Assembly (NCBI RefSeq): GCF_030818655.1
Contig: NZ_JAUTAN010000001.1
Coordinates: 124,001-188,000, forward strand
Length of the DNA: 64,000 nucleotides
From: Nocardioides zeae
GTDB taxonomy: Bacteria; Actinomycetota; Actinomycetes; Propionibacteriales; Nocardioidaceae
Reading direction: 5' to 3'
Below the pieces are notes generated by a model, which saw only the letters and a list, made by a program, of their open reading frames with translations, had not been told where the DNA came from and made no database searches. This document shows, piece by piece, positions 55,492 through 64,000 of this stretch. Position numbers and translations under genes: made by a program. Position 1 is the first letter of the stretch; each line of letters starts with the position of its first letter.

Positions 55492-58400
55492 GCGAGAGGA
55501 AGCAGAGCGGCGTGCTCGCTGAGGAACTGCAGGTATCGACGCACTACCTTCGGGCTGCGAACGTCGAGTTGACTGCGGATGCGAGCGTCAAGCACTACCT
55601 GCCGACGGCGCGGGCGCTTGACGTTCTGAGCCGAGTCGCGAGCACGCTCGAGGGCGATCGAGGCAAGGCATGGTCCCTTACCGGCCCCTACGGCACCGGA
55701 AAGTCGTCATTCGCGTTGTTCCTAGGGGCCCTTCTGGCCCCTACTTCGACGTCGCTCCGTGAGCCGGCTTTTGACATTTTGCGTGCTTCCGATCCAGCGC
55801 TTGCGAATCGACTGACGCGGGTTCTGGCCAACCGATCGGAGCTGGCGGGAGGATTCGCTGCGGCCGTTGTAACGGCTGAGCGTGAGCCAATCAGCGTGAC
55901 TCTGGCTCGCGCGCTGACGCGCGGAGCCATCAAGTATTTCGGGAGCGAGGAGCGCCTGCCACGGGAGATCGCGAATGCGCTGAGGGTCTCAACAGCGGAC
56001 CCCCGTCCGGACACACTGCGCACCGCGCTGCGCCACCTAGCGGCAGCCTGCCCCGTGCTCGTCTTGATTGACGAGTTCGGCAAGAACCTCGAGCACTTTA
56101 CCGACCGTCCTGACGAGGGGGATCTGTTCGCGCTACAGGCTCTGGCCGAGGAAGCTGCTAGTGGTGCAGGCACTGTCCTCTTCTTCACCTTGCAACACCT
56201 TGCGTTCGACGACTACGCCCGAGCCCACGGCCTGCTTGAACGGCGCGAGTGGGCAAAGGTCCAGGGGCGATTCGAGGACGTGGCCTTCAGCGAGACAAGC
56301 GACGATGTAGCGCGCCTGATCGCGAAGGCGATCGGTAGTGAGTCAGCCAGCCCCAAGTTCCGCAAGGCCCGGCGAGCTTGGGCCGAAGCCGCGATGCCTC
56401 GGCTGGAAGAGATCGGGCTGGGTGCGGAGTTCTCGAACGGTGTCGAGACGCTTGAGCTTTGTTACCCGCTACATCCGCTCGCAGTGCTTGCGCTCCCGGA
56501 TCTTTGTGCCCGCTTTGGCCAGCACGGACGGACACTGCTCTCATTCCTCGCAGGATCGGAGCCGAAGTCGCTCGGTGAGTACCTCCTAACGGCTCGCTGG
56601 AGTGAGCGCGATCTTCCCACCGTCGGCCTCGAAGACGTCTACGACTTTTTCGTGGCGAGTGCCGCTCGCCAGCTGCAGGCGTCTACCGGCGCGTCAAGGT
56701 GGCAGGAGATCGACTCGCGGATATGCGAGGCGTCAGCGCTCCCGGCCGACCAGCAGAGGATCCTGAAGATCGTCGGTCTTCTCAACTTGGTCAGCCAGGG
56801 CGGTCTTCTGCGCGCGTCGGCGCCACTCGTGAGCCTGGCGCTCGGTGATGGCCGCACCACGAGCACCGGCGCGCCTGCCGCGCTCGAAGACCTAGTGGGA
56901 CGGGGGGTTCTCGCGTACCGACGATTCGCTGACGAGTTCAGGCTGTGGCAGGGGAGCGACTTCGACCTCCCGGCGGCCATGCAGGTAGAGCGGGATCGGC
57001 TCAAAGACTCGTCAATCGCTCACCTGCTGTCCGAGCGTCAAGGTCCGAGGCACGTGGTTGCTGGACGCCACAGCCAGGAGGTGGGCATGCTGCGCTACTT
57101 CGAGGTGGCGTATGTCGACCACCTGCGTGGGCTGCCGACAGAGCAGACCGCCGCCGACGGTTGGGTCGCCTACCACGTCGGACCCGAGGGTGATCTCCCG
57201 CAGGTACGCAAGAGTCTCCTTGCCTCGACTCAGCCCGTAGTTCTTCTATCGGTGCCAGAGGTGGACTCGCTCTGCAGCTTGGTGTTGGAGGCGGCCGCGG
57301 TCGACGCAGTACAGCACTGGCCGGAGTTGGACGGTGACTGGGTTGCTCGGCGCGAGGTTCGCGAGCGCGCGAGCCTGTTGAGTCGTCAACTCTCTGAGGC
57401 CGTCCCCGATCATTTCGATCCGCGGCGAGCGGACGTGGCAGTCGTCTTGCTCCGAGGCGATCGGGCCGAGCCATTGCGCACTGTCGTTGCGGCCAGCAGC
57501 TCCATCTCGCCGATCCTCAGTCACGTGTGCGACCTGGTTTATCCGCAGAGCCCAGTAATCAAGAACGAGATGCTGGCCCGGCGCGAACTTTCCTCGCAAG
57601 GAGCCAGGGCCCGTCGTGAACTGATGACGGCAATGATCGAACATGGTTCGGAGGAAAAACTCGGACTGGAGGGCTACGGTCCGGAGCGCGCGATGTACGA
57701 AGCATTCCTGTACGAGACGGGCATGCATGTGGCCACCCCCACGGAGGCTGGCGGTTGGGCATTCCAGGCGCCCAAACGCGGCAATCGACTCCGTTACGCC
57801 TACGAGGCGCTTCAGTCGGCAATGCTGACCTCGCCCGAGTCGCCCCGGACCGCGGCGGACTTGATGGCCGAACTGCGACGCGCACCGTTCGGCGTTACCG
57901 ATGGGCCGCTGCCTGTCCTGCTCCTGACGGCGCTGCTGGAGCACAAGGACGACGTGGCCATCTTCGAGGACGGCACGTACCTCCCCGACTTCTCGGCAGA
58001 CGCCGCCGAACGCATGGTCAAGTCGCCGGCGCGCTTCCTGATCAAGCACTTCGCGGTTTCAGGTGGTCGCCAGCGGGTGCTCGACGCCCTCGTTGCTGAG
58101 CTCGTCGGAAACTCTTCAGTTGCCGGTCTCCGCAATCAGGGCTTGATGCAAGCTGTCGCTCCCTTGCTGCGCACGGTTCGGCGGCTGCCGGACAGCGTCC
58201 GATACGACGCAACGTTGTCGCCGACGGCAATCGCGGTGCGCGACGCTCTCCTCGCTGCCCGTGATCCGGATCAGCTCCTGTTCGTAACTCTTCCTGTGGC
58301 CTGCGGCCTGGAGCCGATCACCACGAGGACGTCGCATAAGGATGGCCAACTCTTCGTCGAGCGGCTCCGCGATGCGGTCGGTGAACTAGAAGGCGCGTAC

Positions 58401-59009
58401 GCAACGATGCTCGGCTGGATTAGTCAGTCGCTGTCGACTGCGCTGAACCTCAGTCCGGCTATTTCTGAGCTTCGTGCGGACCTGCAAGCGCTTGGGCGCC
58501 GGCTCGGCGACAAGATCCTGGACCCCAAGTTGCAGGCGTTTGTGCAACTGGCGTCGACGGACGGCCTCGATGATGAGAACTGGCTAGAGGCTATGGGCCT
58601 GGCGCTGAGCGAGCGACCTCCCGTGTCATGGCGAACTGCCGATCGCGAGCGGTTTTCTTCGACCCTCCTGGCGGCGGCTTCAACGATCGGGCGCCTAGAA
58701 ATCCTGCACTTCGAGTCGGTGGTCGAACCGATGGAGGGCTTCGTTGCCCAGCGGCACACGATCACTCGAGCGGACGGCACCGAGGAGGGGATGCTGGTCG
58801 TCGCCAACGAGACGGCCGTCGTAAGCGCGCGGGCCGAGGCAGGCCGCATCGTCGACAGCTATCTCGAGCAGGGTTCGCACGAGCTGAACGCCTTCATCCT
58901 CGCCCTCTGGGCCGAGGTGCAAGATCGCGGAGCGTCGGGGGCGCCTGCCACTATTCCCCGTGCTGTGAACGAACGAATGGAAGCCGAGCGCAAGGAGGAG
59001 CACGCGTGA
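55488..59009 (+). CDS. Large P-loop ATPase of a DNA modification/defence system (BrxC/PglY-like size)
   Basis: A 1173-aa protein. Near the N-terminus are Walker A WSLTGPYGTGKSSFALFLGA (about residues 60-79) and Walker B PVLVLIDEFGKNLEH (about 188-202), followed by TVLFFTLQHLAFDDYARAHG as sensor region and HPLAVLALPDLCARFGQHGR. The remaining 800 residues are mostly helical with no enzymatic motif I recognise. Size, N-terminal ATPase and position resemble the large ATPases of BREX (BrxC, PglY), but family identity needs a profile search. The start overlaps the DUF4007 stop and the stop overlaps the PAPS-reductase-like start (GTGA). A role as DNA-scanning or complex-assembling motor is inferred. 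Confidence 0.8.
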   Translation: MSERKQSGVLAEELQVSTHYLRAANVELTADASVKHYLPTARALDVLSRVASTLEGDRGKAWSLTGPYGTGKSSFALFLGALLAPTSTSLREPAFDILRASDPALANRLTRVLANRSELAGGFAAAVVTAEREPISVTLARALTRGAIKYFGSEERLPREIANALRVSTADPRPDTLRTALRHLAAACPVLVLIDEFGKNLEHFTDRPDEGDLFALQALAEEAASGAGTVLFFTLQHLAFDDYARAHGLLERREWAKVQGRFEDVAFSETSDDVARLIAKAIGSESASPKFRKARRAWAEAAMPRLEEIGLGAEFSNGVETLELCYPLHPLAVLALPDLCARFGQHGRTLLSFLAGSEPKSLGEYLLTARWSERDLPTVGLEDVYDFFVASAARQLQASTGASRWQEIDSRICEASALPADQQRILKIVGLLNLVSQGGLLRASAPLVSLALGDGRTTSTGAPAALEDLVGRGVLAYRRFADEFRLWQGSDFDLPAAMQVERDRLKDSSIAHLLSERQGPRHVVAGRHSQEVGMLRYFEVAYVDHLRGLPTEQTAADGWVAYHVGPEGDLPQVRKSLLASTQPVVLLSVPEVDSLCSLVLEAAAVDAVQHWPELDGDWVARREVRERASLLSRQLSEAVPDHFDPRRADVAVVLLRGDRAEPLRTVVAASSSISPILSHVCDLVYPQSPVIKNEMLARRELSSQGARARRELMTAMIEHGSEEKLGLEGYGPERAMYEAFLYETGMHVATPTEAGGWAFQAPKRGNRLRYAYEALQSAMLTSPESPRTAADLMAELRRAPFGVTDGPLPVLLLTALLEHKDDVAIFEDGTYLPDFSADAAERMVKSPARFLIKHFAVSGGRQRVLDALVAELVGNSSVAGLRNQGLMQAVAPLLRTVRRLPDSVRYDATLSPTAIAVRDALLAARDPDQLLFVTLPVACGLEPITTRTSHKDGQLFVERLRDAVGELEGAYATMLGWISQSLSTALNLSPAISELRADLQALGRRLGDKILDPKLQAFVQLASTDGLDDENWLEAMGLALSERPPVSWRTADRERFSSTLLAAASTIGRLEILHFESVVEPMEGFVAQRHTITRADGTEEGMLVVANETAVVSARAEAGRIVDSYLEQGSHELNAFILALWAEVQDRGASGAPATIPRAVNERMEAERKEEHA

Positions 59010-59818
59010 GCAAGGTTCGCCATGTCATGGGGATCTCTGGAGGCAAGGACAGCGCTGCTCTGGCGATTTACATGCGGGACCGACAGCCCGAAATTGAGTA
59101 CTTCTTCTGCGATACGGGCGCCGAGTTGCCGGAAACCTACGAGTACCTCCTCAAGCTGGAGGCGGTTCTGGGTAAGTCGATTGCCCGCCTAAATTCCACC
59201 CGCGGCTTCGAGCACTGGCTGAACGTCTACCAGGGGGCGCTACCAAGTCCTCAGATGCGATGGTGCACGAAGGTGCTGAAGATCAAGCCACTCGAGGAAT
59301 GGCTTGGCGACGACCACGCCATCTCCTACGTCGCTATCCGGGCGGACGAGCACCGCGACGGCTACATCAGCACAAAGCCCAACATCACTGCCGTGTACCC
59401 GTTTAAGGAAGCGGGTATCGATAAAGCTGGCGTCGTTGATATCCTCGACAAAGCAGGAGTCGGTCTCCCGAAGTACTACGAATGGCGGACTAGGTCTGGC
59501 TGCTATTTCTGCTTCTTCCAGCGTAAGGCTGAGTGGGTCGGGCTCGCCGAGCATCACCCTGAGCTGTTCGACCAGGCAGTGGCGATCGAGGGCAAGGAGT
59601 CCTACGAAGAGCGCGCGATGAAGGGTCGCACGTACACATGGAGCAACGGGGAAACTCTGCCGGAACTGCTCGAGAGGCGAGACGAGATCCTGACCAAGCA
59701 CGCCGCGGCAATGGATCGAGCTGCCAGAAGCCGAAAGAACCTGCCCCTGATCGAGGTCATGGGAAGCGCACTTGACGAGGACGACGACGCATCGGGCTGT
59801 TTCGCCTGCCATCTCTAA
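59006..59818 (+). CDS. PAPS-reductase-family PP-loop protein (DndC/BrxP-like)
   Basis: A 270-aa protein from GTG 59006. The PP-loop HVMGISGGKDSAALAIYM lies at residues 6-23, then FFCDTGAELPETYEYL and MRWCTKVLKIKPLEEWL. A cysteine pair SGCYFCFFQRKAEW (about residue 166) and a C-terminal GCFACHL could hold an iron-sulfur cluster, as in DndC. DndC activates the DNA backbone with ATP for sulfur insertion; BrxP of type 4 BREX is of the same family. With the desulfurase four genes upstream it makes DNA (or tRNA) thiolation the leading idea, and defence context favours DNA. Confidence 0.88.
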   Translation: MSKVRHVMGISGGKDSAALAIYMRDRQPEIEYFFCDTGAELPETYEYLLKLEAVLGKSIARLNSTRGFEHWLNVYQGALPSPQMRWCTKVLKIKPLEEWLGDDHAISYVAIRADEHRDGYISTKPNITAVYPFKEAGIDKAGVVDILDKAGVGLPKYYEWRTRSGCYFCFFQRKAEWVGLAEHHPELFDQAVAIEGKESYEERAMKGRTYTWSNGETLPELLERRDEILTKHAAAMDRAARSRKNLPLIEVMGSALDEDDDASGCFACHL

Positions 59819-59894
59819 CGATGGCTGCTACCGTGATAACACAGTCACTTGCAGCTTGTATCGAGAACGTACGTCAGGGCTCAGGGGGTTTCAG

Positions 59895-62261
59895 ATGTTC
59901 AAAGTCAGCGCGCGGACCGTCCTCGAGCTTGGCGCTGAACTCATCAGCTCCGACATAATTGCGTTCTACGAGTTGATCAAGAACGGGTTTGACGCAAACA
60001 GTCAAGCGGGGGTCGACATTGAATTTGATGTTGTTCTGACCCAGAACGACTACGTCCGAGCGTCTAGAAAAATTCGTGAGGCCGTCGACGAGGACGTGAG
60101 CCTCGAGCAACTCATTTCTAGTATCGAGGAAAGGTTTCTCGTCGGCGCCAGCGACCACGCCCGGCATACGTACCTGTCCGAGTTGCGCGCAGCCACTACG
60201 CTTGACGAGCTGCTCGTCGCGATGGAAAGGGCCCAGGAGAAGGCTAATTCGATTACGGTGTCTGACCGTGGGCACGGCATGTCGCGCGACGACCTGGTCA
60301 ACAATTTCCTAGTGATCGGAACCCCGTCGCGCAAAGCCGGCGTGGACGTGGCTTTGAGGTCTGGGGAAGCGAACACGCCTTTTCTCGGAGAGAAGGGGAT
60401 TGGCCGGCTCTCGGCAATGCGGCTGGGGGACAGGCTTCAGGTCACTACGAGTCGCGCCGGCGACAGGCATGAGAATGTTCTCGAGATCAACTGGAAAGAC
60501 TTCGATCGACTAGACGCATTCATCGAGGAGATCCCAGTCGCACCTCGTACTGGCGTCCAGAAAAGTGACCGTAGTTCATCGGGGACTCGGATTCGAGTGT
60601 CCGACCTCTCCGGAAACTGGACGGCTGAAAAGGTCATACAGATGTGCAACGAGGAGTTCGGTCGTTTGACCGATCCTTTCGTCAACGCTCGAAGGCGTCC
60701 CCGTGTTGCAGTAGTTTGGAATGGAACACGTTTGGACATTCCGGCGATGCCGAGGACGCTGACTGATGCGGCCCATGCCCGCGTCGTGGGTAGTTACCGG
60801 GTTGTGGATGGGCAGCCGTTGCTCACTACAACCGTTGAGGTGCTCGATCTGGGATTTGAGCACCCCCCTGTTGCAGACTCCTTGACCCAAGAATTGGCCG
60901 ACCTGCAGTCGACGCTGATTGGCAAGGGGGATGAGGTCTCTGATGCCGCACTGTTGACCGTGGGCGATTTCTCGTTCGAAATTCACTGGTTCAATCGGCG
61001 TCGGCTTTCGCGCGTCGACTCAGTGGGAGACGGCCGTGCTATTCGCGACCAGCAGGATCAGTGGTCCGGAATTCTGATGTTCCGTGATGGGTTCCGCGTC
61101 TTCCCTTACGGTGAGGAAGAAGACGATTGGCTCGAGTTGGATAGACGAGCGCTTCGACGCTCGGGTTACTCGCTCAACAAGACGCAGTTTGTCGGGCGCG
61201 TGAACATCTCACGTACGAAGAACCCTCAGTTGGTCGACCAAACAAATCGCGAGGGGCTGCGGGAGACTCCCGAACAACGCGTCCTGCTTGAGATTGTCCG
61301 CTACTCGATCCAAGATCGCCTCGGGATTGAAATGCGAGCTGTCGAGCGTGCCCACAAGAGCGCCAAGATCGACTTGTCGGAGGCGAAGAACCGCGTTGAG
61401 GAACTGCGCACTTCCGCCCGCGTCGCGGTCGGTCAGTTGCGAACCGTTACGCCGAAGGAGGGGCGGCAAGCGGTCATCCAGGTCGAACAGACTCTGCTTG
61501 AGCTCGATGAATTCGCGCGGGCTGCCCACGCGCGAATTGCCGAGGTCGAAAAGGAGAGTCGCCAGATGGTCGAGATGGCTGGCGTCGGCCTGATGGTGGA
61601 GGTAGTTGCACACGAACTAGCGCGCGCCACGCAGAATTCTCTTCGCGCGCTTGAGCGCTTGCGAGGCGCCGAGCTGCCCGAGAAGGTCGCCTCGCATCTC
61701 TCAACCCTGCGGGTCGAGATGATAAGCATCAGCAAGCGCGTTCGCGTTCTGGATCCCATGAGTGTTTCAGGCCGGCAGCGCCGCGAGGTGTTCTCCCTTG
61801 ACGCTTTGGTCCGCGAGACGATGGATGCGCATGAGTCACAGTTCGCTCGCCACTCGGTTCGCGTCGAATTGGATCTGGACGCTGCTGTCCGCATCCGGGC
61901 GGTGAAAGGCATGATCGTGCAGATCCTGGAGAACCTGATCTCGAACTCTATTTACTGGATGGACATGCGATCCGAGAGGGAATCGCGCCATCGCCCGCTC
62001 ATTAAGATTGCCGTTGAATCTAACCCTCCTACGCTCACCTTCGAAGATAATGGACGCGGGGTGTCGGCAGTTAATAGAGATAAGATCTTTCAGCCATTCT
62101 TCTCGCTCAAGGACACAAAGAGGAGGAGGGGGCTTGGTTTATTCATCGCCCGCGATGCTGCCGAGTACAACGGCGGTTCGTTGGAACTCTCGGAGGTCAA
62201 GAATTCTGAGACTGGGCGCCATCACAGATTCGTACTCACGCTACCTGGTGGTGATCGATGA
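59895..62261 (+). CDS. Dual-GHKL protein: Hsp90/MORC-like ATPase plus histidine-kinase-like domain
   Basis: About 788 aa from ATG 59895 behind CAGGGGG. The N-terminal GHKL ATPase has IAFYELIKNGFDANSQAG (about 22-39), ITVSDRGHGMSRDDLV (about 120) and FLGEKGIGRLSAMRLG (about 164). After a helical linker there is a DHp-like VEVVAHELARATQNSLRALE (His about 573) and a second HATPase: ILENLISNSIYWMD (about 676), LTFEDNGRGVS (about 714) and KRRRGLGLFIARDAAEYNGG (about 744). Two complete GHKL folds in one chain are unusual. It is coupled (ATGA) to the receiver-like gene. I infer a sensor/signalling pair for the neighbouring system. Its codon use looks less GC-rich than its neighbours. Confidence 0.87.
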   Translation: MFKVSARTVLELGAELISSDIIAFYELIKNGFDANSQAGVDIEFDVVLTQNDYVRASRKIREAVDEDVSLEQLISSIEERFLVGASDHARHTYLSELRAATTLDELLVAMERAQEKANSITVSDRGHGMSRDDLVNNFLVIGTPSRKAGVDVALRSGEANTPFLGEKGIGRLSAMRLGDRLQVTTSRAGDRHENVLEINWKDFDRLDAFIEEIPVAPRTGVQKSDRSSSGTRIRVSDLSGNWTAEKVIQMCNEEFGRLTDPFVNARRRPRVAVVWNGTRLDIPAMPRTLTDAAHARVVGSYRVVDGQPLLTTTVEVLDLGFEHPPVADSLTQELADLQSTLIGKGDEVSDAALLTVGDFSFEIHWFNRRRLSRVDSVGDGRAIRDQQDQWSGILMFRDGFRVFPYGEEEDDWLELDRRALRRSGYSLNKTQFVGRVNISRTKNPQLVDQTNREGLRETPEQRVLLEIVRYSIQDRLGIEMRAVERAHKSAKIDLSEAKNRVEELRTSARVAVGQLRTVTPKEGRQAVIQVEQTLLELDEFARAAHARIAEVEKESRQMVEMAGVGLMVEVVAHELARATQNSLRALERLRGAELPEKVASHLSTLRVEMISISKRVRVLDPMSVSGRQRREVFSLDALVRETMDAHESQFARHSVRVELDLDAAVRIRAVKGMIVQILENLISNSIYWMDMRSERESRHRPLIKIAVESNPPTLTFEDNGRGVSAVNRDKIFQPFFSLKDTKRRRGLGLFIARDAAEYNGGSLELSEVKNSETGRHHRFVLTLPGGDR

Positions 62262-64000
62262 CGCTCGTGAATCAACTGCGAACATCTGGCATAGAAAAAG
62301 CGCTGATAGTAGACGACGTGTTCGACAGGGTGCCAACGGCGTCTGATCTACGTGACGGGCCGTGGTCGACGTTCTTCGATGATCTGACAGATGAGGATGA
62401 CCGCCTATTGCGCGAGTTGTATCCCCAGTTTGCAGACGATGCCCACGATCCAGAAGCCCAGGACGAGTTCGTCAAGTTGGTGTGGTTGGAACGAGAGAGG
62501 TTGCAGAAGGATAACTGGGAGCAGCTTTTTCGTTCATACCTAGAGATCCAGGCTGGTGACCAGGAGTACGTCGATGCGCTCAAGTCGCAGTTGGAGACTT
62601 GGGGCCTGACGGTGGAGCAGCGCGGGCGGGACTTCGAGACGGCGGTCAGTGATGCTGACTTGGTGGTCATTGACCTCTACCTTGGTGCTAGTCAAGATGA
62701 AGAATCGTTCGAGCGGTCCCAGAGTTTGCTTCGGAACGCGGTCACGGCTCGGCATGAGCGACCGCCGTTGGTATTGCTCATGTCGCGAAGCGGGCGCCTG
62801 GAGTCCAAGAAGGACGACTTTCGCGACAGTGTAGGACTCGTAGACTCCGGTTTTAGAATCATTGAGAAGTCGGACATTGAGTCAACTCGTCTCGAGACAC
62901 AGTTGGAACGGCTCGCTGTCAATTCCGAGGATACGCTGAAACTATCGCGGTTTCTATTCGAACTTGATTCCGGGATTCGCGACGCTGCCGACGAGGCAAT
63001 AAGGTTGATGCGCAAAATCCGGCTATCGGACATCGGCCAAGTTCAGCAGCTCCTACTGGATGCAGAGGGTCAACCGGTCGGCAGTTACTTGGTCGACGTT
63101 TTCGACCGAGTTTTGCAATATGAGTTGGAGCGGCAGACGGGAATCATCGACGCAGCGGTTGCGATGAATGACTTTGCCACTGCAGAGCACCCTCCGCCGT
63201 ATGTTGCTGGATCTACCGATTTGCAGCAGATCGTGGCGAGGACGCTAGCTCAGCACGTGAAGAGGTTGGAACTCCCAGGCTCGAAAAGCTCGCAGGTGGC
63301 TTTCGGTGACCTCCTCATTCCAAGCAAGAGCGCAGACCAGATCGATGCGGGCGGTGTCTTAGGTGATATCGTCGATCAAGACGTGCTTTTGGTAGTGACG
63401 CCGGCCTGTGATCTGCAACGCGACGACGTCCCACGAATCCTCCTGCTTGCGGGAGAGATTGTAAGCTTGGACCGCAGTACCTGGAAGTACACGAGTGGCG
63501 CGCGAACCGCAGCTGTGCGGATCAACGGCGAACTCGTGGGCGTGACGTGGTCAGTGAAACACCTCGAGAGCATTTCACGCCGACGCCTGGATGAGGCACT
63601 GGGCTCGGGCGCGCTTTCTATTGTGGCGCGACTGCGGGAGGCGCATGTCCTCGAACTGCAGCAAAAGGTTTTGGCTGATTTGGGTCGAGTCGGACAGATG
63701 TCCAACCTGCCTGCGACGTTCGCGGTTGAGCTAGAGGCATACTACGTGCAGGCTTCGGACTCAGCTGCTTTGCTGCCAGCGGCGAGTCTCGGGGATGGGG
63801 CGGTGTGTTTTGTCGGGCGAGACGATCGGGGGAACTCCCGCATGAGACTGGTTCTCACCGAGAATCAGTGCGATGACTTACAGGCTGCGGTGGACGACCT
63901 GACTGCCGATGATGTATCGCGGCATGTGCGGCGGTCGCTCGAAACTCTCAAAGGTGGCTCTCTGCGGAGGGCCATCTTTGCCGGTATCGAGCTCGGGAAT
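62258..64000 (+). CDS. Receiver-like protein, partner of the GHKL kinase (right end cut off)
   Basis: At least 581 codons from ATG 62258; it is open at the right edge. The start has the acidic pair of receiver domains (IEKALIVDDVFDRVPTASDL), a large insert, then ADLVVIDLYLGASQDEE with the candidate phospho-acceptor Asp (about residue 139), PPLVLLMSRSG and FRIIEKSDIE carrying the conserved Lys. This is an expanded response-regulator receiver. The C-terminal part (LLVVTPACDLQRDDVPRILL and onward) is not recognised. It overlaps the kinase-like gene by ATGA, so the two should act together by phosphotransfer or complex formation. Confidence 0.8.
   Translation, partial: MTLVNQLRTSGIEKALIVDDVFDRVPTASDLRDGPWSTFFDDLTDEDDRLLRELYPQFADDAHDPEAQDEFVKLVWLERERLQKDNWEQLFRSYLEIQAGDQEYVDALKSQLETWGLTVEQRGRDFETAVSDADLVVIDLYLGASQDEESFERSQSLLRNAVTARHERPPLVLLMSRSGRLESKKDDFRDSVGLVDSGFRIIEKSDIESTRLETQLERLAVNSEDTLKLSRFLFELDSGIRDAADEAIRLMRKIRLSDIGQVQQLLLDAEGQPVGSYLVDVFDRVLQYELERQTGIIDAAVAMNDFATAEHPPPYVAGSTDLQQIVARTLAQHVKRLELPGSKSSQVAFGDLLIPSKSADQIDAGGVLGDIVDQDVLLVVTPACDLQRDDVPRILLLAGEIVSLDRSTWKYTSGARTAAVRINGELVGVTWSVKHLESISRRRLDEALGSGALSIVARLREAHVLELQQKVLADLGRVGQMSNLPATFAVELEAYYVQASDSAALLPAASLGDGAVCFVGRDDRGNSRMRLVLTENQCDDLQAAVDDLTADDVSRHVRRSLETLKGGSLRRAIFAGIELGN

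Noticed and set aside
53360-59818. A canonical DndABCDE or complete BREX type 4 system
   Set aside because: Only DndA-like and DndC/BrxP-like proteins are recognisable; DndB, DndD, DndE, PglZ and BrxL are not in the window, so the name would overreach.

Overview
The window is high-GC actinobacterial DNA, most like Nocardioides or a relative. This rests on GC content, GTG/TTG starts, dense 4-bp start/stop overlaps and a tmRNA whose tag ends in ALAA; the genus is inference. Four regions follow one another. Region 1 (1-9.1 kb) looks like ordinary chromosome: a minus-strand hydroxyquinol/resorcinol-type catabolic operon (ring-cleavage dioxygenase, maleylacetate reductase, FAD aromatic hydroxylase), an AraC regulator, a TauABC/SsuABC-type ABC importer, an MDR oxidoreductase and an HSL-type esterase. 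Region 2 (9.1-11.2 kb) is an island boundary: the tmRNA gene ssrA, its terminator, and a large serine recombinase whose reading frame runs antisense into the 3' end of ssrA.

Region 3 (11.6-48.3 kb) is a hybrid NRPS/PKS cluster. It encodes a phosphopantetheinyl transferase, a frameshifted type II thioesterase, a luciferase-like monooxygenase, two T-C didomain proteins, a two-gene ABC exporter, an aldo/keto reductase, a GNAT, a PhyH-type dioxygenase, a free-standing C domain, a FAAL-ACP-C-A-T megasynthase, a KS-AT-ACP PKS, a carbamoyltransferase, a methyltransferase, a penicillin-acylase-family Ntn hydrolase, two free-standing A domains and a terminal C-T-TE protein. The striking fact is that the cluster exists as two tandem, diverged copies (about 12.2-26.1 kb and 26.1-44.2 kb) that have decayed in a complementary way. 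Where one copy has an intact gene the other usually has a deletion scar or pseudogene, so the two halves together keep about one working copy of each gene; only the small acidic peptide gene is intact in both. A 356-bp segment that appears identical in both places (12229-12584 and 26141-26496) carries the presumed promoter and the first 38 codons of the thioesterase. In the second place those codons have become the N-terminus of the FAAL-NRPS. The gene set suggests an N-acylated, carbamoylated peptide-polyketide that may be deacylated by the acylase.

Region 4 (48.4-64 kb) holds decayed accessory genes (DUF6615-like pseudogene, a frameshifted coiled-coil protein), an EcsC-family gene, and then a tightly coupled operon that looks like sulfur-based DNA modification and defence. 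Its order is XRE regulator, DndA-like cysteine desulfurase, DUF4007 protein, 1173-aa P-loop ATPase and DndC/BrxP-like PAPS-reductase-family protein, followed by a dual-GHKL ATPase/histidine-kinase-like protein and a receiver-like protein that runs off the right edge. It lacks DndB/D/E in the window and resembles, but does not equal, Dnd and type 4 BREX.
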